This document shows positions 61,142 to 64,000 of a stretch of DNA of 64,000 nt, piece by piece (position 1 is the first letter of the stretch; every line of letters begins with the position of its first letter). Made by a program: the position numbers and the translations under genes. The stretch spans positions 1 to 64,000 of the forward strand of contig NZ_LMFV01000008.1 of NCBI RefSeq assembly GCF_001427285.1. The letters run 5' to 3'. The stretch is from Mesorhizobium sp. Root552. GTDB lineage: Bacteria > Pseudomonadota > Alphaproteobacteria > Rhizobiales > Rhizobiaceae. The notes beneath the pieces are model-generated. The model ran no database searches, was not told the DNA's origin, and worked only from the letters and a program-made list of their open reading frames with translations.

Positions 61142-63193
61142 TCACGCGGCCTTGCCGTTCGCGTTCATCGCGTCGTCCGCCAGCCGGCCGGTCAGTTCGG
61201 ACATGTGGCTGAAGCTGGCGCTATATGTGGCGACGCCTGCCGTCGCCGAGCGCAGTTCGATGATGAGATCGCCGATTTCCGCCTGTGGCATCGTTGCCTC
61301 GACCACATCCCAGCCCGGCCAGCCTTCACGCGCATCGTAGCCCAGGATCTGGCCGCGCCGTTGCGGGATCAATGCGATGATCTTTGCCGTGGCATCGGAT
61401 GGGGTGAGGATGACCACTTTCATGACCGGTTCGAGCAGCACCGGCGAGCAGGCGGCCATGCCTTCCTTCATGGCGAGCTTTGCGGCCATCTGGAAAGCCA
61501 TGTCCGAGGAATCGACGGCGTGATAGGAGCCGTCGGAGAGATTGACGGCGACATCGACCACCGGAAAGCCCAGTGGGCCTGACTTGAGATAGTCGCGGAT
61601 GCCGGTCTCCACCGATTGGATATAGGTCTTTGGCACGACGCCGCCGGTGATCGTGTCGGTGAACTGGAAGCCGCTGCCGCGGGCCAGCGGCTTGATCTGC
61701 AACACCACATCACCGAACTGGCCGTGGCCGCCGGATTGCTTCTTGTGACGCCCGCGCTGCTCGACCGGCTTGCGGATGGTTTCGCGGTAAGGCACCGCAG
61801 GCGCATGACCCTCGACCGGGATCTGGTTCTTGCCCTCCAGGCGCTCGCGGACAACGCGCAAGTGCATCTCGCCGTGACCGGACAGGATGGTTTCCGCCGA
61901 ATCCTGATTGTGATGGAGGTTGAGCGAGGGGTCTTCCTCGGCCAGCCGCTGGATGGCTGCCGACATTTTCACATCGTCCTTGCGTTCCTTCGGGCGCAGC
62001 GCAAACGCATAGACGGACTGAGGCGGCGATAGCTCCACGAGGGAGGCAATGCCGCCCTTGGCGGAGGTCAAGGTCTGGCCGGTACGCACATCGTCCAGCT
62101 TGCCGAGCGCAACCGTGTCGCCGATGGCCGCGGACGGAAGCTTCGACTGGTCCTTGCCCAGCATGCGGTAGATGCCGGACACCTTGTTGACCTCGCCGTT
62201 GGAAAGATAAAGCTCGCTGCCGTCGGCGATCTGGCCGGACAGGATGCGCGAGACGGAAAGCTTGCCGCCGTGCGCGGTATGAATGGTCTTCATGACCTGC
62301 ACGACGGTGGCGTTGCCTTCCGGCGCGCCAAGCCGCCTGCGGGTCGCCTCGATGTCGGGCGCGTCGTGGCGGATCGCTTTCAACAGGCGCAGCACGCCGT
62401 TGCCTTTCTCAGCCGTGCCGATCAGTACCGGCGTGACGGCGCCGTCACGAAGATCGGCGGCGAGGTCGTCGAAGATGGCATCTTTCGGCGGCTCGATCTC
62501 TTCGAGCAATTGTTCCATCAGATGGTCGTCATGATCGGCCAGCGTTTCCAGCATCGAGAAACGGGCCTCGATCTCGCGCGCCTTGTCGTCGCCGGGAATT
62601 TCCGCGACTTCGCTTTTGGCATATTCGCGGTAGATGTAGGCGCGCTCCAGCGCGAGATCGATGGAGCCGATGACGGCGCCGTCCTTGCGCAAGGGAATCT
62701 GCCGCAACAGCAGCGGCAAGGTGCTGGCCGGCTGAAGCATCTTCAGCGTTTCGCGAACGCCTGCGATCGACTTGTCGATCTTGTTGAGGAACAGGATGCG
62801 CGGCACGCGCAATTCGTCCAGGCGGCGCATGATGAGCTGCAGCGCAGGGATCTTCTTTTCGTCGGCCTCCGCCACGACTACCGCGACGTCGCAGGCAGCG
62901 AGCACAGGCTCGGCTTCGAAGGCGAATTCGATCGAACCGGGGCAGTCGATGAACGTCATGGTGTCGCCCATGAATTCGGTGGTGGCGACTGTCGCCTCCA
63001 CGCTCATCGCATGGGCGCGCGCTTCTGCGGAATGATCGGAAACGGTGTTGCCGGATGAGACCGGGTTCTGGCGCGGGATTGCGCCGGTGCGGGCAAGTAT
63101 GGCTTCGAGAAGTGTCGTCTTACCGCTTGAGAAGGGACCGACTATGGCGATGCATTTCGGTCCCGTGCGTCGTCCTCCGGCGCGATTACCCAT
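61142..63193 (-). CDS. Elongation factor G-like GTPase (paralogue)
   Basis: A 683-residue EF-G homologue. G1 loop GPFSSGKTTL, G3 FIDCPGSIEF (Cys in place of the usual Thr of DTPG), G4 NKID, then domain II, III, IV (HGQFGDVVLQIKPLARG) and V. It lacks some of the core signature residues of translational EF-G and is probably a second, non-housekeeping EF-G. Such paralogues serve ribosome recycling or stress. It is a single gene with no coupled neighbour. Confidence 0.85.
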   Translation of the reverse strand: MGNRAGGRRTGPKCIAIVGPFSSGKTTLLEAILARTGAIPRQNPVSSGNTVSDHSAEARAHAMSVEATVATTEFMGDTMTFIDCPGSIEFAFEAEPVLAACDVAVVVAEADEKKIPALQLIMRRLDELRVPRILFLNKIDKSIAGVRETLKMLQPASTLPLLLRQIPLRKDGAVIGSIDLALERAYIYREYAKSEVAEIPGDDKAREIEARFSMLETLADHDDHLMEQLLEEIEPPKDAIFDDLAADLRDGAVTPVLIGTAEKGNGVLRLLKAIRHDAPDIEATRRRLGAPEGNATVVQVMKTIHTAHGGKLSVSRILSGQIADGSELYLSNGEVNKVSGIYRMLGKDQSKLPSAAIGDTVALGKLDDVRTGQTLTSAKGGIASLVELSPPQSVYAFALRPKERKDDVKMSAAIQRLAEEDPSLNLHHNQDSAETILSGHGEMHLRVVRERLEGKNQIPVEGHAPAVPYRETIRKPVEQRGRHKKQSGGHGQFGDVVLQIKPLARGSGFQFTDTITGGVVPKTYIQSVETGIRDYLKSGPLGFPVVDVAVNLSDGSYHAVDSSDMAFQMAAKLAMKEGMAACSPVLLEPVMKVVILTPSDATAKIIALIPQRRGQILGYDAREGWPGWDVVEATMPQAEIGDLIIELRSATAGVATYSASFSHMSELTGRLADDAMNANGKAA

Positions 63194-63376
63194 GACTGAC
63201 CTCCGCTCAGGCGTTTTTTCAGGAGCGGCGGCCGGCCTGACGACCGTCGCGCGGCGGCAGCATTGTGAGGAAACTGCCTGCCTGGAAGCATCGTCCCACG
63301 GCTTGGCGGGCAGGGCAAGGGAAATAGAAATTGAGGGCAGTTAGAGGTTTGAGAGTGCCGCGCCCGGTGCGGCGCG
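63194..63376. other. Gap between the EF-G-like gene and bcsA
   Basis: No gene is visible in these 183 bp. The EF-G-like promoter must lie here, because that gene reads leftwards. Confidence 0.4.
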
Positions 63377-64000
63377 CTATTTCATCAAGCGTCCGATGAC
63401 CTTGCGGGCTACGGCGCCAGGTTTGACGTTGCTGATCTGGCCCTTGTATTCACCGGAATAAACCTTGCGCACCATGGCGGTGCGGTTGGACACGTTTTCA
63501 TCGAGCGAGACGGCGAAGTCCGATTCGGATCGCCTGACGATCGTGCCATCGAAGTGGGCGTGACCGAGTTGAACGGACACGCGCGTTCCGAGCGGCGCGT
63601 GCACATTGCCCAGCAGGCGCATACCGCCCACCGAAACATCCGCAGTGACGAAGATGTGGTGCTCGTTGTCGAAGGACACGATAACGGTTTCCTTGCCTTG
63701 GAGGCGTTCGTGGCGGCGCATGCGAGGCTTTTCGACACAAACGGCAATCGCGGAAACCAGGATGACGATGTTGTACCAGGACCAGTAGAGCGCAACCATG
63801 CTGGAATCCTGCAGCGGGTCTCTGCCGCCGAAGGAGAGCAGCACGCCTAGAACGGTCAGGCCGAGCAGGAAGCTGAACAGGCTCATCATGCGCCACTGGA
63901 TGACCGTCTTCGAACGGTCGCCGCCCTTGGCCGTCACCTTGAACTTCTGGCCCTTTGGCTTGAACAGCCCGATGGCGACGGCGGTCAGGATTTCGCGCGC
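63377..64000 (-). CDS. bcsA: Cellulose synthase catalytic subunit BcsA, C-terminal part (partial)
   Basis: The frame is open through the window edge at 64000, so only the last 207 residues are seen. They match the end of BcsA: AIGLFKPKGQKFKVTAKGGD before two membrane spans (FSFLLGLTVLGVLLSF, YNIVILVSAIAVCV), then a PilZ domain with RRHER (RxxxR) and DVSVGGM (DxSxxG), which bind cyclic di-GMP and release the gating loop. The catalytic domain lies outside the window. A GTG at 63937 inside the frame is not the real start. Confidence 0.9.
   Translation of the reverse strand, partial: AREILTAVAIGLFKPKGQKFKVTAKGGDRSKTVIQWRMMSLFSFLLGLTVLGVLLSFGGRDPLQDSSMVALYWSWYNIVILVSAIAVCVEKPRMRRHERLQGKETVIVSFDNEHHIFVTADVSVGGMRLLGNVHAPLGTRVSVQLGHAHFDGTIVRRSESDFAVSLDENVSNRTAMVRKVYSGEYKGQISNVKPGAVARKVIGRLMK

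Noticed and set aside
1..64000. CRISPR arrays, tRNA, rRNA or insertion sequences
   Set aside because: I looked for regularly spaced repeats, cloverleaf sequences and transposase motifs and found none; reading by eye could miss a diverged tRNA.

Overview
The window looks like chromosomal DNA of a GC-rich alphaproteobacterium of the order Hyphomicrobiales (Rhizobiales), most like Mesorhizobium and other Phyllobacteriaceae. The grounds are: BA14K, extensin-like, DUF1344 and YbjN proteins; an UvrB with long N- and C-terminal extensions; many short palindromic intergenic elements; and a block greA - LPS core glycosyltransferases - lrp - trxB - LysR regulator - AbcR-type small RNA that follows the Sinorhizobium lpsB/lpsCDE-lrp-trxB-lsrB-abcR neighbourhood. 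The species is inferred from protein character and gene order only; no database was searched.

Layout. 1-676 is a gene-free mosaic of palindromic and direct repeats. 677-4579 holds two coupled MaoC hydratases, a uric acid/xanthine-type permease, and a divergent guanine deaminase gene broken by one in-frame TGA. 4608-15817 is mostly a minus-strand housekeeping block: lgt, MidA-like methyltransferase, pgeF, M24-fold protein, lipoprotein, prs, (divergent AraC/Fsr pair), rplY, pth, ychF, with ubiK divergent from lgt. 16140-25904 holds ybjN, csaA, a GT4 mannosyltransferase, a MarR/response regulator/histidine kinase operon that resembles CenK-CenR, ilvE, a metallo-hydrolase, BA14K, two cold-shock genes and a double-Kazal lipoprotein.

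A short AT-rich islet (about 26340-28560) carries one gene, an orphan ABC/SMC-type ATPase whose C-terminus has an RxxxE...NxxxH pattern like PrrC/RloC anticodon nucleases. It is the best candidate here for an undescribed defence gene. 28645-37927 has small DUF genes (two DUF1801, DUF1428, VOC, DUF2569), uvrB with repeat elements inserted in frame, DUF1330, CapA-like, SemiSWEET, DUF1344 and a lipid kinase. 38012-41756 is a tightly coupled catabolic operon (GMC oxidoreductase, enolase-superfamily dehydratase, beta-hydroxyacid dehydrogenase). 41925-50018 has a thioesterase, a divergent HxlR/FMN reductase pair, a CNNM/CBS protein, an LssY-C protein, two extensin-like proteins, and MOSC, DUF3775, DMT and TPR genes.

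50224-60618 is the envelope locus: greA behind a leader terminator, LPS core glycosyltransferases, an apparently acquired RgpF/methyltransferase segment, an lrp-led methyltransferase operon, trxB, an LsrB/VtlR-type regulator and an AbcR-like sRNA. 61142-64000 holds an EF-G paralogue and the 3' part of a BcsA-type cellulose synthase with a PilZ domain, cut by the window edge. I saw no rRNA, tRNA, CRISPR array or insertion sequence.
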